From NCBI GenBank assembly GCA_013115145.1, contig JAAPAO010000049.1, forward strand, positions 1 through 64,000: a stretch of DNA of 64,000 nt, read 5' to 3'. Source of the stretch: Perkinsus chesapeaki. Taxonomy: Eukaryota > Perkinsozoa > Perkinsida > Perkinsidae. Below, in pieces: positions 14,501 to 28,000 of the stretch; position 1 is the stretch's first letter, and the number at the start of each line of letters is the position of its first letter. Position numbers and translations under genes: made by a program. Under the pieces are notes generated by a model. That model was given only the letters and a program-made list of their open reading frames with translations, had not been told where the DNA came from and made no database searches.

Positions 14501-17500
14501 GGCACGTCGAAAGCCAAAAACTTGGCTAAGTTTACATCGTTGATGGCTCGAAGCATTAGAACCGATTCAGATTCCGTACCGTATTTCCGCTTCAAGTTGC
14601 CCGCAGCAACCAACACGGAGAAAACCGCACGCATACCGTAATCGTAATGGCTTTGCGATGATAGTTGCTCCGAGCACAGCTTGTAAGTCGTAACGATCTT
14701 TCGGGCTAAACTACGCGAATCTTCAAAGCCAAACGAATAGAGCTTTATCTCGGCAATCATAGCATAATCCGGAACCATCATTGCCACTGTTCTGAAGAGT
14801 GCCTTGAGATTATCAGGCAGATCAGACCTTCCAGCGTATCCAGGGTTCATAGTAATGAAGCTGTTACATGTCCACTTAATAGGCAGTATGCACCCCTCAA
14901 ACTCGAATTCAGTAAGTCTGGCCTTGATGGCTGTCTGGATGGTGAGGATCTGTTGCGCTACGACAGAAAGGACTTCAAGGTCTATTCGATTGAACTCATC
15001 GAAGCAACACCAGCCACCCGTAGCAGCAAGGCCCTTGAAGAACTTGCCCATCGCAATATAATCGAGACCGTCCGAACAGTTGAAAACTACACACATTCTC
15101 GCCAATGCCTTCGCCAGATCCTTCACAGTCTCGGTCTTGCCCGTTCCTGCTGGCCCTTCAGGAGCTCCACCGTATTGAAGATGAAGTGCACCGCACAATG
15201 TACGATAACATCTATCAGTCAATGGCGTGATAATCAGCCTAGATGAGTTTCCTAGAGCCTCGTAACCGTAGCCCAGATGGGAATTTGATATGCGGACGAA
15301 TACGTCATCGACATCGCCCTTCTTGTCTGCATTTTTCTCTACGAAATAACGCAACTGGACAAGCCAATCAAAGTCGTCTATCGAGGAAAGGCCCTTCCCG
15401 TGAAGTTCCTGTACGGTATCCTTGTTGTGGACGAAGATTACCACGAGTGCTTCAAGCGTGCAGCGCACAAGTCGTGGAATGTCGCCCCTCACTAGAGCTA
15501 CAATATCTTGTAGAAGGTTATCCATCTGTTGGAAGTACTTTCCAAGACCAACATTCCCTTCAGAGGTCAGCGCTGCCATGACCTCGCTCGTCCAGAATAT
15601 ATTGCCAACTGCTATGACAACTTGGCCTGGCCAGAGAGCAAGCCACTCAGCATACGACTTAGTCGGGTAGTCGGCTATGGAGTCGAATATGACCGCTCGG
15701 ATTGTTTCGAGCATCATCTCTTCCAACTCGACAAGCCAGAGCTCGACATTGCCTCGAGCAAGCATGGGATCCACTACTCGTTTGAGAGCAATACGCTCCT
15801 TTTCTACTGACAGCATTGCGGTGATCTTCTTGTCATCCTCGAAGTCTAAAGCCTGAATACCCTCGAAGGCCTTTCGCAAGTGAGGCTGCACTCTGACGGG
15901 ATCCTTGGTCTCCGATAGGATCTCCAAAAGTTCGTCGTTGGACAGGAAGAAGAATCTTGGGAACTTGAGCCTCTTGGACTCTAGGTAGTCATTAAGGCCT
16001 TTTTGAACTCTTTCGAGCTGCTCTTGAGACTTCTCCAGCATTTCCAAGATACCCTCCTGCTTGAACACTTCCAAGGCTGCTGGAGCCTCCTTAGACCGTT
16101 CCATCATATCTCGCCAAGCCGTATCAACCTCCTTGAACAGTGCGCCTTCAGTTGGTATCTGTTTCATTATATCTTCAGACCCGAAGATAGGCTCCAGATA
16201 TAGCCACACCCCCTGGACCTTGACCCACACCTCGATAACACTGGTAGCCTGCATTAGGAACTGCTCCCAGTCGGTAATCCTTTCGGCAAAAGGCTGAGCC
16301 GATGGACTCCCCTTCATTGTCTGAGTCTTGATGATATGATCGTCAATAAGGCCCTGGACCTCATCCACGGTTGCGCCAGATAGAATGAAGCTGCCAGTCT
16401 CCTTCCACGGCTTGAACTCGCAGGTGACGGGCTGCCATTCTGTCTGTTGCGATTCTAGTGAGCGCTCGATCTGGTATTCTTGAGAGGCTCTATCACTGAC
16501 ATCAGCCAGGTCCTTGGAGTAGGCGCCCATGTCAAGATCCAGCATCTTCTGTAATGTCGTGGTCTTGTCCTTAGCTATGGTGAATCCAACCACTGAGGAT
16601 ATTTCAGCCCAATGCCTCCCTCGCAGACCAGGATTGCATAGAGCCTGTAATAGCGGCAAATGCTTCTTAACTTCATCTAGGCCACTTTTAACGAAGGTCG
16701 CTGCCTGAAAGATATTCATGAGTTAATTAGGCGACAAAGGGTTAGAAGGTGTTCGTTGAAGCACCCTAGCGTGATAGCATACCTTCATAGGAACCTTCCT
16801 TCCATCTTGTTCGAACGTGGCTTGCAGTTTGTATGCACTCCGCCACATAGTCATAGTCTCCGTTTCGACTCCCTCAGCATCGAGCTGGAACATCGCCCCC
16901 TTATACCAAGCGTGCTTTTTCAGACCGTATTCTCTGACCAAGTTCCAAAGCTTGTCATACACTTCTAACTCAGCTTGGCACTCCTCCACGATCTCGAACT
17001 CCGTGATATCCATTCCCAGCAGGCCTTCTAGCGAGTTAATCTCCTCCCGCCGATCAACATACTTCTGCATTTTCGCCTTCAAAGTGTCTAACCGATCGCA
17101 ATTGTCGTCCGCAGTATTCACATCACCGTAGTCGGCGAACCGCGCGATAACGGTCTTGAACATCTCTAACTCGGCGACAGTCTTGTCCCGTCGCTCGCCC
17201 AAAGCCTGCTCGATGTCATCCCTGGTGAACTCAACTTGCTCAATGCGCTCCGGTATCATATCGGAGATGGCTGACAGGCGCACACCGGCCTCGTGGACCA
17301 ATCGCAAAGTCTCAGCAGAGGCGCTGTAGTCGCAATCGAAGAGCACGTTAAGCCAATGCCGAATGTCCTTATATTCATCCTCGTAGACTGCTTGACCGTT
17401 CTCGTCGAAGTCATCTAGCTCTTTCTCCAGATCAACCAGTGCTTGCTCCGTCTTGGGGACCTCCTTGAAGCGAGCCTCTAGCACCTCAACCGCGGAGGTG

Positions 17501-20480
17501 AACTTCCGGCTTCGGTCTTCAATCCGTTCTATCAAAGCTGACATCACAATATCAATACACTGCGAGGCTTGCTGACAAAGAAGCTCGTTAACCTGCATGC
17601 ATAGAGGCATTGAGACCAGGAAGCTGTTACAAGACATGCCAACCTCTGAACAGTCTGTCGCCATCAATGCTGTCCGAAGCATCGGGAGACAGTTGTCTAA
17701 GACATTCCGTTTGGCTTCCCTCAGCTTCCGTATGTACCTAGGACATAGCAGTATTTCGAGGGGGCCAGAAGAGTTAGTCTCCTCCTCACTCTATTATGGA
17801 ACTAGCATCCACCTTGGCTGAGGGCGTATTATCCTCCTCCTCGCCCAAGAGATCCGGGATCTGTTCCACTAGGGCAGCTGTTTTATGTGCGCGTCCAACC
17901 TCTGTAAGGAGGCTCAAGTGAGGCTTATACCTGATTGTGCTCGTCTTTGCAATTCCAAGTAGCCATACGGTGACGTACATGCCGAGTACTGTAGCAGCTG
18001 CATCTAGGCACTCCCGAACGACCGACTCCGCACGCTTTAACAACGAAGTTATGTGGGCTTCTCCAACAGCAACCTGGCTCCATGCATCGTGAGTCGGGAA
18101 CAGAGGCGCTCACCTACCTCGTAAAGGCTTGTTCTATGCTGGGCTGCCGCCTCTGCAGAGAGGGCCGATGCAGCTCCCTTCATGTCATTGAAGGCAATGA
18201 CGATATCCTTGAAAAGCCTAGTAAGGCGCTCCTGAGGTAGACTAGGGGACACGCCGCCCCTTATATGCTACTTACTTGACAATAGTCTGGAGAGTACTTC
18301 AACTTCACAGTGTTGCCGTCGACAAGCAACGTGTTGAGCAGAAGTGCCTGGGGCTCATCTGCCGCGTCGAGGGAGACCTCCGCGACTGCAGGATACCTGT
18401 GGAAATGGTGCCAACATTCCGGCCACGTTGCTACTACTCACCTCAAGGGCGCCTCATCGCCTCGACGGAAACTCTCGAAGAACGAAGTGAAGTCATCACA
18501 ACTGCGTTCTATTATCGACCGTAGCTACAATAACAGCACTGCCTAGTCTTCTGCCACAGGTCTGTGTGGTTACCATGAGGCTCATTAGGTGGTTGGATGC
18601 CTCTATTAGACGATCGGTATCATACGCCACCCACCCGGGCATATGCACTGGGAACCCTTCCGTAGCTGTAAGCGCTGCACCTACATCAGATATGCGACGC
18701 CGCTACATGAGCCAAACTTACCTGGGCTAGAAGGAGTAGGCGGAACGCCCGCGTCCTCAGCCGCAGGATCCTCCAGCGGACCTCTCGACGCTGCCAAAGC
18801 TGGCTCCTTGCTGATAAGCTCCGCTGCCCTTGTCTGCCACTCTTCTGACATGTACTTCACTTTCGCTTCCAAGTACCTTAAAGGCAACTGCACCCCATAC
18901 AGCAAAAGTGACATACTGGGACTGGAGGAACTGTGCTCTTTCGATGTCCACTAACTCATCTACTTCCCCCAAGCCGAACAAGGTAGTCTGGAAAGGCCCG
19001 CCTTACTAAACACGCCAGGTTTGCCTTTGAGACTAACCTTATTGTAGTTGCCCTCGAACCACAGCTTTATCATTTCTGTGCAGAGGGAACTCGACGACAC
19101 AAACCTGCCGTCACTCAGCAGGGCTCGAGAATGCTCCACGAGCCGACGCCAATGGTCCGTCGGCGGTCCTCCAAATGTCATAATGCCTCCCACCTGACGG
19201 GGCACGTGATAGGCAACTACTGTGTGTGTTCGTACCAAGAAGGCGTTGGCTCCAAAAGGTGCAGGAGCTAGAGATGGTGTGAAAGGAATGGATAGCCTCC
19301 GTCGATGGAAGAGGTAGCGGAGATTGTACTCCACTATGGCTCTCCTCAAGGCGGTGATGTAACCATTGAGGACCTGGTCAACCAAGCCTTCCGCAGAGTT
19401 GGCCAGGTGACTGACCTCTTCCTCCATCTCATGTATCCGCTGGGCATAATCGACGTTTTGCCACAAATGAGTCTGGCCATCCATCTTGGCCTCCACGCGA
19501 GTGAGAACTTCGCCTTCTATCGGGCAAAGGTCATCTAGCGGAACGCCCCAGCTCTTCGAAGGTGTGCTAATGTAGAAGTTGAACCTGAGTAAGGTATCGT
19601 CCGTAGACTCGAGAGCTTCATCCCAGATCCTATACCTCGCTAGAATGTTCTTGAAGGTGCAGTCGTCTACGCGCCATCTAGCTAGGGTCTTGCCAAGCCG
19701 TGAGTCATGAGCCACGGTTTTCAGCAGCTTAGAAGATTCCTCTAGATCGGAGGGCAAGTCAGGTGGCACTAAGGTGTTCCATAGCCGTTGTTGTAGGCGC
19801 CCTTGCATGCGAAGCTGAGCCTCCGTCGAATTCCAGGCCTCAGCCTTATGTTGAGACCAACTGAAAGGCCCGCCATTGCTAGCGTACGACTGACTCGAAG
19901 CTCACATGAGGCCGGCCTTCCCGGGCCGGGTATCCATCTCTAGGAGCATACTCCATGGAGGAGCGTGATAGGAGCCTATCTCAGCAACCAATGAGGGGCG
20001 GACAAGACAATCCTTGAGCCTGCGGTAGAAGGCCGGTTAGAAGATGCCTTCATCTTGGGGAGAAGCTGGCTTACGGTGCGGCGGGCGTCCTAGAGAAAAC
20101 GTCCAGTAGAGGTGGCATCTCCGAGACTCCAGGCGGGGACTTTCGCTGATCCACAGCAAAAGAGGTATTGAGCAGCGTTGCTCTCATAGCCTTCGGCAGC
20201 CTGCCTCGACCGACCACTGTACAAGCAGAACCAGACTCATCCGATAAACGTTCACCAGCGACTCACCTATAGCATTGAGCTTCCTCTCTCCACTCATTCC
20301 TGAGGCAAGTGAGAGGCCAGGAAGAGACATACTGGCCCGCAGGCTCCTCGAAGCTTGATGGTCCTCTAGTTTTTGGGCCAATCGACGGGCCTTCTCCTCG
20401 ACTAGGTGCCGTATTGTGAAAGTCTCCTGATGGGCGCTGGGATGATGGAGGCCTCTTTTGCGAGATGGAGACTCGGCCAA
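5510..20480 (-). CDS. Axonemal dynein heavy chain (DNAH3/7/12-like inner-arm type)
   Basis: ATP-driven microtubule motor of the axoneme. Large open blocks are 16723-17682, 13663-16719 and 9939-13199. The rest is in small exons. Reading N to C: tail (about 20.2-17 kb), linker (about 16.7-15.3 kb), AAA1 with P-loop [12 protein letters not shown] (about 15.12-15.16 kb) followed by [17 protein letters not shown]2 with [12 protein letters not shown] (about 14.3 kb), AAA3 with [12 protein letters not shown] (about 13.1 kb), AAA4 with [12 protein letters not shown] (about 12.0 kb), coiled-coil stalk and microtubule-binding region (about 11.4-10.4 kb), AAA5 ([26 protein letters not shown]), then AAA6 and the C-terminal domain in short exons. 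These include [31 protein letters not shown] and the last exon ending [13 protein letters not shown] before the stop at 5510-5512. The gene looks complete and unbroken. The 5' end is not resolved: coding continues on the same strand to about 20.56 kb, and the boundary with the gene upstream is uncertain. Confidence 0.93.
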
Positions 20481-20559
20481 GCGGAAACTGACACCAACGC
20501 TCTTCGTATACTTCGTGAAGGCCGGAAAGGAACTCCAATAGTAGTTGCGAAAATCAAAC

Positions 20560-21690
20560 GAAGGTTAGTAGGATCGGTAGGTTCTGGTGGAGACCGACCT
20601 GTCTCCGCGGCGCTCGGCCGCCTCTTGATTAGTGACATTCGCTAGGTCGTGCTCGATGCCCCGGAAGGAAATTTCACCCGAAGTAGTATCTGACAAGCGA
20701 GCGATGGATGAAAGGAAGATAATCCAGGACTTCCCTACCGATAGTGAGCCGGCCAACTGGCGTGAAGTCTATATCAACTGAATGCCCTTTGAGGACCGCT
20801 GTAAGTATGTACTCTGAAGCCTTGCCGAAGAAGCTAGTGACGAATTTGGATACCTAACGGTGACAACGCTGCGCCACTGCGGCAACACAAACCACTCCTC
20901 ACAAGCTCCGTTCCACCAAGAGCGGCGATGCTGTCAATGGCGTCTACGTTGAGCCCTCTATGTGGCCCCTTAGGTGGACCGAGGTGAACTCCGTCACCCA
21001 CATTCAAGCACCCCCCTCGAAGGGCCCCCTCGTCAATCCACAATATAGGTCTAGGACAGTTGGGGTCTCCGTCAGAGCCCAGGACCAGAGTCTGTGGGGA
21101 ATTCAAGGCTACGCTGTGCCCAGCCGATAGCTCCCTCGCTAGATATACGCAACTGGCCTGAAGGCATCGCACTGAAGGCCTCACTAGACTGCCCCATAGC
21201 CCTAGTCCACCTTGAACATCCGAAGGACCATGTCAGGGCCCTCGGATTCACCTTCATTTGGATCTGCCGAGTCTCGGCCTAGAGCCTTGTATCTGGCAAC
21301 GAGGACATCAGTTTCCTAAGTACCGATTGTGCTACGCATCATGAAGGATACGATCGGTATCGATGTGGCTGCGCCATCCACTAGAAGACGGCCGTCGACT
21401 GCTTGAGCGTTGCCTTTGGAGCTTATGTCGACTTCCCGGCACGGAATAGCTCACCGGCGTTGATGTCGGCGATGAAGAGGACATTCAAACGGTATGAAAG
21501 GTCCGTCACTGTTACGCACAATAAACCCTATCCGGAGCGCACAATCGTCCCGCTAGTCGATCATATACGTCAAACGCGACTCAGGGGTCGACTCTGTATC
21601 ATTGACTTCACAAACCGATTCATAGAGATTTTTCGATTGACCTTCCCCCCTCTAACACTCCTTTGGATGTAAGTGACTAACCAGTTGATT
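20560..21690 (-). CDS. Intron-rich hypothetical gene, possible HU-like (CCDC81-type) segment
   Basis: Minus-strand exon-like pieces lie between the methyltransferase stop (21729) and the dynein tail. Examples are near 21.47-21.53 kb (SYRLNVLFIADINA), 21.31-21.39 kb (VDGRLLVDGAATSIPIVSF), 21.20-21.26 kb (GPDMVLRMFK) and 20.69-20.86 kb (VDIDFTPVGRLTIGREV). The last piece resembles the beta-arm strand pattern of the HU-like domain in CCDC81-type ciliary proteins, but that match is from memory and weak. I could not build one consistent exon chain or choose a start. The pieces could instead be the far N-terminus of the dynein heavy chain. Coding character is inferred from open frames flanked by GT/AG sites. 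Confidence 0.3.
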
Positions 21691-21728
21691 GACAACGCAA
21701 TGCAGACCTCATCAGGCTTGAAGAGACT

Positions 21729-22707
21729 CTAAACACCACTTTGTAGCCGCTTTTTGAACTTGTAAACATAAAGCAGCTCGCCACGCACTTGCCGTTTTCC
21801 AACACACTCTCCAGAGCAGTCTAGATCCTGGAACATTTGGCACACTTCGCTCGGACAGTTTTGCTTCTCCAATAGGAAGTACAGCACGGGCACGGTGGAC
21901 TCGTCTCTTGGTTGAAGCAGCTCGGCAAACACCGGAATCTGATTCATGTATGTAACTACTGGCAACCTTTTCTCAGGGATGCTCACCATCTTGTCGATGA
22001 CTTCTCGGCCCCTGTGACCGCCTGCCCAGCTCGCTTCAATGCCCGTAGAGTTGCACTCCTCAGGTGGCGATGGCACCTGAAGCAGCAGCAGCAGCCTTAG
22101 TCAGCTTGAGGGCCGGGCTTGAGCCTTACGTATGGAGGATTGCAAATGATAATGTCCGGACGATACCGGAGCCATCGAGGACTCTGAATAAAGTCCCCTA
22201 CCATGACGTCTATCTGAGAACATTTGTTTGTGCCGCAACCCGAGGAGAGGGCTCACTTTTGGCCCGACGCCCACGGCACGCGCTGTCTTCATCGTGGCCT
22301 CGCAAGCTCGTATATTCACATCAAGTGCCACCGACACCGCAGAGATGCCAACTGACTGAAGCGCTCGAACCAAATAGGTTGAAAGGACCTGGCAGGCTGG
22401 TACGTCCACGAACAGGCCGTCTACCAGTGAAGGCTCACCCCGCTGCCGGGCCCCACTTCCAGGATGCATGCTCCGCTGCCACTGAGAGTGTCCATCGCCG
22501 ATGCTCTTTCTATCTCGTCGTGAAGCACGTCGAGGAACAAGTACCTTAGAGAGGAGCGGTAGGAATGAGCACGCTCACGTTACTCTGTTACGTGTCGTCG
22601 CTGGGCGGATAGAACGTAACACCACTTTCGGGATCGCCATCACCAATCTCAAAGAGCTCCGGAGATGTGGGCGAGTATACCGGCTGCTGCCGCCACCGAG
22701 ATGCCAT
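21729..22707 (-). CDS. N6AMT1: HemK2/N6AMT1-type class I methyltransferase (eRF1 glutamine methyltransferase)
   Basis: Probable catalytic subunit (Mtq2/HemK2) that, with a Trm112 partner, methylates the GGQ glutamine of release factor eRF1. Exons, high to low coordinate: 22707-22592, 22544-22439, 22388-22257, 22213-22130 and 22076-21729. The introns are 47, 50, 43 and 53 nt, all phases agree, and the protein is 261 aa, close to the family's usual size. Visible motifs: PPSDDTYLFLDVL (family YxPxxDTxLLLDAL motif), LEVGPGSG (SAM-binding motif I, split exactly by an intron after GSG), ALDVN (end of the second strand), and NPPY (catalytic motif IV of N- and Q-methyltransferases, split by the last intron), followed by IEASWAGGHRGREV typical of this family. 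The ATG at 22707 opens the only frame leading into the conserved N-terminus. The stop is TAG at 21729-21731. Confidence 0.92.
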
Positions 22708-22889
22708 GAATAACAGGCTGAATAACTGCACCCTCTGTGGTGGTGGAAGACTGTTCGGGCTCTACACCAAGCACTCCGCCTTGCACGGATTGGACGTCGC
22801 AGGCAACACACCGGAACACCATCCGGCTCCAGGAGCATGGCGTTCGGTTATGTTGTGTTCGAGCAGCTCTGGGAATCGGTAGCAACGCA

Positions 22890-24930
22890 AGACAGATGAG
22901 CTAGTACAACATTGTGTATACTTTCAACAACGATTATGTAGTCACATGTTTGACTCATTCGGCATTAGCCGACACTAAAGGTGATGTTGCCTTATCTACT
23001 GCTGCTTGCATTCCTGCCTGTAATATCAACTTCAAACACCCCCACAGCCACCGAGGGCAGTCCAGACTCTGCTATGTCAACGGTGGACAACATGTACCTG
23101 ACCTCTGCCCTCCAATAGCAGCTCAAAAGACTAACCTACCGTTGGGCAGGACCAAGGCACAGTATCAGCCTGTAGGGTTCGGTATCGCTGCCCAAGGCTG
23201 CATTCACCACTTCAACGCTGGGGACTGTGGCCTCTATTGTATACAGCCTCCAGTTGGAGAGAACACCGGACCGAGACTCTGGGTGGCTCGCGGAGGCTGA
23301 ATGGAGCGCAATGGCAAGAGGAACATCTGATAGCAGCCGAGCCTCTACTTGCTATTATTCTTCCTTCAACGCTTAGTCCACCATCCTTGCCGACCGCCTT
23401 GGAACCCTGATCGAAGATGGCAAAATGTAAGCAGCTGCTGCCACCGCGTACATCCCCATAGAGCTCCTCGTCACACACCAGCATCATGTTGAGCTTATCG
23501 GCAGAGTACTGAGGAGGCGACTGCGTGCTACTGAAATGGACAGTGTTAACTAATAAATCAAGTAATTGAGTAGTGACGTATAGACAAGAGAGTAAGATAT
23601 AATAATGGTGGAGTACGAAACAATTTCACAATCCACCAAGTGTAAACAACTCACTCCAGTAAAGTTTTGATCTCCGAGTTGCCAACGTTCTTAGGCTGGT
23701 GGATCTGATCGCACAACTATAGTGACCATTCACAAGTGTAGGAGGCCTTACCAGCACAGCACGCCAGCACTCAACGTTGCGTGCATTCCATATGTGCAAT
23801 ACCAGTTCGATATTTTCCCTCCCGCTCACCGACACCCGCCGAAGATCATCGGACATGTTGTCCAGCTCCAAGTTAGGACTGAGTAGCAGACATGTTACAG
23901 CTGGCACGATTGGGCCATCTTACCCTCGGCGGCCCAAGCCTGTATAGACCTTGAGGAGATCCTCTAGTTCCTTACCGGGCGGGGGAGGGAACAGGTGCAC
24001 CGTGCTGAGGAGGAAATAGTATGAAGGAAATGCCGACAGAGCCTGCCTACTCTTCGCTGATATAGGGCTCATGACAAGGCCGGAACACTCTTCTGTCCTC
24101 ACCGATGGTCTGGGCAATTGCCTCACACAGAAGTGGCTCCAGCTGACAGCGACAAAGCGATATATTTATCGAGGGTAACCAATCCTACCAAGCTCCGCTC
24201 CGTCTCGAGCCTGTCGGCGAGGCCTACCCGCTCCAGTGCCTCACGGGAGAGGCAGCATTTATGAGCTTTCCCCACTCCTCGGTGAGCACCAGTATCTTAG
24301 GTCGCCAACTGCATCGACACAAAATCTGTCCCCTCTCCCTTACAGACATCCCAAACTGTGTTCGGAAGGGCCCAATACGCCAGGTTGTGCTTCAGTGATG
24401 CTCTACAGAGGGATGAGCAGCTGTCCAGGCTCCAGTCACACTTGGACGAATACTTCACTGGCAAAGCCTGGTGAACCGTCGTTTGCAAGCCAGTAGTGAT
24501 CCATGGCAGGCTCACCGGTGTCGATTGGAGCGCCTCTCCACAGTCCTTCTGTGAGTTGCAGGAGCTGCAGAACTCCATAAGAAAGCCATACCTTACCTCA
24601 AAGCATGTGAAGGCCCAAGGATGGTGAAGGTCTTACCCAGTGCTCCCCTCCATTGCCCTAGGAATGCACGCACCAGACTGGGCCGAAATATGGCAGCTTG
24701 CCCGACACGATCGGGACACGCAAGGCAGGTACCTAGACAAGGCTGCCAGAGAGTCAGCGTTAAAGGAGAGGGCCACCTAGAGTCCAGGAAGGTGTCTGGT
24801 GGAAAGGTGCCATCGTGGCCATCTGGTACATCGGCGTCCTCGATTACCGTTACTGTATTGATGTGCACGTTAGTTGAACCAGCGGCATACAGGCTTTGGG
24901 TAGGCACCTCACAATAGGTATCTGAAAGAT
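22890..24930 (-). CDS. Unidentified intron-rich gene (exon pieces only)
   Basis: Several minus-strand segments read as coding between splice-like borders. Around 23.37-23.50 kb, after an acceptor, comes YSADKLNMMLVCDEELYG. Around 23.16-23.22 kb there is VVNAALGSDTEPYRLILCLG ending at a GT donor. Further pieces lie near 23.63-23.90, 23.92-24.12, 24.30-24.58 and 24.60-24.90 kb. No conserved catalytic motif or domain is recognised, and I could not assemble a full chain or fix either end. An AT-richer gap near 24.93-25.10 kb may separate it from the next gene, though both could belong to one long gene. Confidence 0.3.
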
Positions 24931-25089
24931 ATGGGATAGCTGATAGGGAAAGTGCAAGGAAAGGTGGTAGGCTGCACTAGAAGAAGATCCCACCAAGTGG
25001 GAATATCAGAAATTATCAACTTGCTAATTTACACTTATACTATCAAGTGCCCTCACCAAGCCTACAGCAGAGTCTAATCATTATACAGA

Positions 25090-28000
25090 GCTACTATAAT
25101 ACCACTTTAAGTGCTAGTACAGCAATGTCTATAGTACACAGTATGAGGAATGTAACTGATGACAGGTTCAGGAGAGTCCTCGGAAGACTGCCTTCCTCGC
25201 GCGCTGCGTTATTATGGACTTCTCTGTATGTTGAATGCAGCACGAAAGCCTGTTGAGATATACTCAACAGCGTCTTTGATTTCGTGGGACCATCGCGTGG
25301 GCCAATCCCAACATCCATACTACCACAGAAGGTGTCAATTTCATGACCCTTATCTATCCAGCCCGAACGGGCCTCCTCAAAGGCAAGATACAACAGCCTG
25401 CTAGTAGAGCATCGGGACGCCATCCCCTAACAACACAACTCTCCTGTCCCTTCCCATCCCACGCCTCACTTTGTGAACACCACTGACATCAGGCCCACAC
25501 AGCATTGGACAGAGCTTCTGTGGATGAGTCACTTCGCCTCTCTCAAGAAATCCAGCTGTCATCTCCGAGCCATTACGACCAGAGTGAGATGCCGACAATA
25601 GGCGATAGGCCTCAGGGTTAGATAGGGCTAGGGAGACCACACCCGCAACAGAGAAAGCCTACGAGAGTGAATGACAGAAAACAAGGAAGCGCAGTGCTAA
25701 CCCATCGAGAACGGTCCAATGCCTCCTGGGCCATATCGGCCAGCCTCGCCTGCCGCACTCCTGGCTTCATAAGAGCAATGCTACGCATGTCCAGAGGCCC
25801 CCAATACGCTGATACCGGCACGCTGACCTCTGTTGTGATATTCTCTAGTATATTCAATAACTACCACCAGAGTTCTAAGGTGACCATAACCAGGCGCTCT
25901 ACTACCGGGCTTTGCTGTCCCACAGTGACGTTACTGTGGCAGTCCTGATGAGCATCTGGTAACTCCCTCAATGCACTGCCTGCATCCTCCCCTATCAGCC
26001 CAGCTAGAATACCGTCACCTTTGCCTCTAGCAGAGCGCAGTTGTGATACCGTGAGGTCAATTGACGAAAGTGAAATGAGTAGCAGCAGTAGCAACATGGG
26101 AAACTAAGCCTATCCGAAGCCACTCCAGCCGATCCACACAAGACACCATGGCAGCAGCTAGGAAGCCTTCACATGCCCACATTACAGCCCATGAACCCCT
26201 TAGGGAAGAACGGCAAGGGAAATACAGCAGCAGCTGCTCCCCTCTGAGTCCCGAACCCTACCACCACTCCTCACTGTGTCATTACTACCTCTCCTTTAGC
26301 GCCAACCATCTCTGCGTGGTGTAGGGGCGTCGGTCCTATGCCGCATATTCTTACTGCACCTGCGTGGAGGCGTCCAATCCTCCTTGCGGCCTCGATGTCC
26401 TCGTTCGAAGTCCTCTACTTTAGTATAGTTCTATGTGAAACTGCTGGCCCTTCACTTTCCTAATTGCTCCCTGTATCGCCCTACTCGCTGATGAGTTTTC
26501 AGAGTCAAAATGAGCCCCAGCATATTGACAATTTACTTCTAAACCATAGTGCAGCATTTCCACCAAGAGTCCCTCTTAGTTTAGTGGCTTCAATCTATTG
26601 GAATCGCGACAATATCTTCCGCCCCAGCTCCCCGTGTCCCAGCCCTATACTACCCTCCGTTAAAGGTGCTACCACTCTTTCCACAAATCTTCGCTTGCAC
26701 TCCTCCAAGTCACCTATATGAGCTACAAAACAACACCTCAAAGCCAAACAGAAGAGTACTCTGATATTTCCCTTTCTCCCAATACCGTCCGCAATGGAAC
26801 TCCTCTACCGTCTCCTTCGCTCCCCTAATCGTCAACTGCATCACCTGCCACAGGCCTCTCATCGCCATCCACCGCACCCACACAGCTACTAATGAGGCAA
26901 AAAGCTCACACATGTTGTCCGCCAAATCAACAACAATAACTTCAGTAATAAGGTCACTGCACCGCACAAACACACCCGGAATGAACGCCTTCTCATTAGC
27001 CTGCTACAGGCAATACTCAACACCCACTGAAGAACCTGCCTACCCGGAAGCCTAAGGCATATCTATCATCATATGACCTCAACGGCAGCCACTTAATACG
27101 CCTTCCTAAAGCCCAACTACGCTATATAGATAATGTAAGCATTACCATCTACTCTAGGCCAGGCGACAGCTGAGCCATTCAGACCTCCGTCCTGGCCTCG
27201 ACTCATAACCCTAAGCAATACCTTCTGCACTGATCCCCTTAAAGTATGACCTTCCTAGCCACTTTAATAGTGATCCTTCTTTACTGTTGCTGCTACACGA
27301 CTGCATACTCAGCCAGGTGCCCTCTTCCACCTACAGCAGCAACCGCCCACTAATGACCTATCCGCCCTTTGCACAGTTATCCATGAGCCTCAGGTTAAGT
27401 AAAGAGAACTCTTCTAGTACCGTAATACACGTATCGGCAGTCATGATTCCCGGTGATAGAGCCCTTGTCAGTCGCACACGGATCGATTTCCTCCGTGTAC
27501 GGTAACATATCCAATGGTACAGAGGTATATGGAAATCGATGTGTTAATTATTTTTGTATTCGTAGTCCTTCATTAATATCCCACTCACTACCATAACAAG
27601 ACTCTCCTCTGCCGACATGCTGCCATCAGCTGCTAGATTAGCGTATCTACCCGACACCAATGGTGAGTGTCCATCATTTGGCTGCTGCCTCAACCAACTG
27701 AATGTATCCTCTCCCAACTGCCGCATACACCGTGCATGGTTATAGTTCAGCTTTGGATGACTTGGTACCTTTAAATGAACGCTACAGCGACATATCGAAC
27801 AAGACAAAATGAAAGTCCGCCTCCTCTTCTTCCTGCTTCAGGATTACTACTGACATGGTCTTCGTGTATTATTTTCCACTGCTCCCCATGCCCACAGAAT
27901 ACCTCTTCAAATCTATGCGCTCGCCTACGTGAGCCTTCGAGTTTCGCAAAGTCCCGATCTACACATTTGGTATCACTAACTAGTGTATTATATGTGACCA

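Noticed and set aside
22064-22549. Plus-strand open frame of 161 aa
   Set aside because: Complement of the methyltransferase exons, which carry clear motifs on the minus strand.
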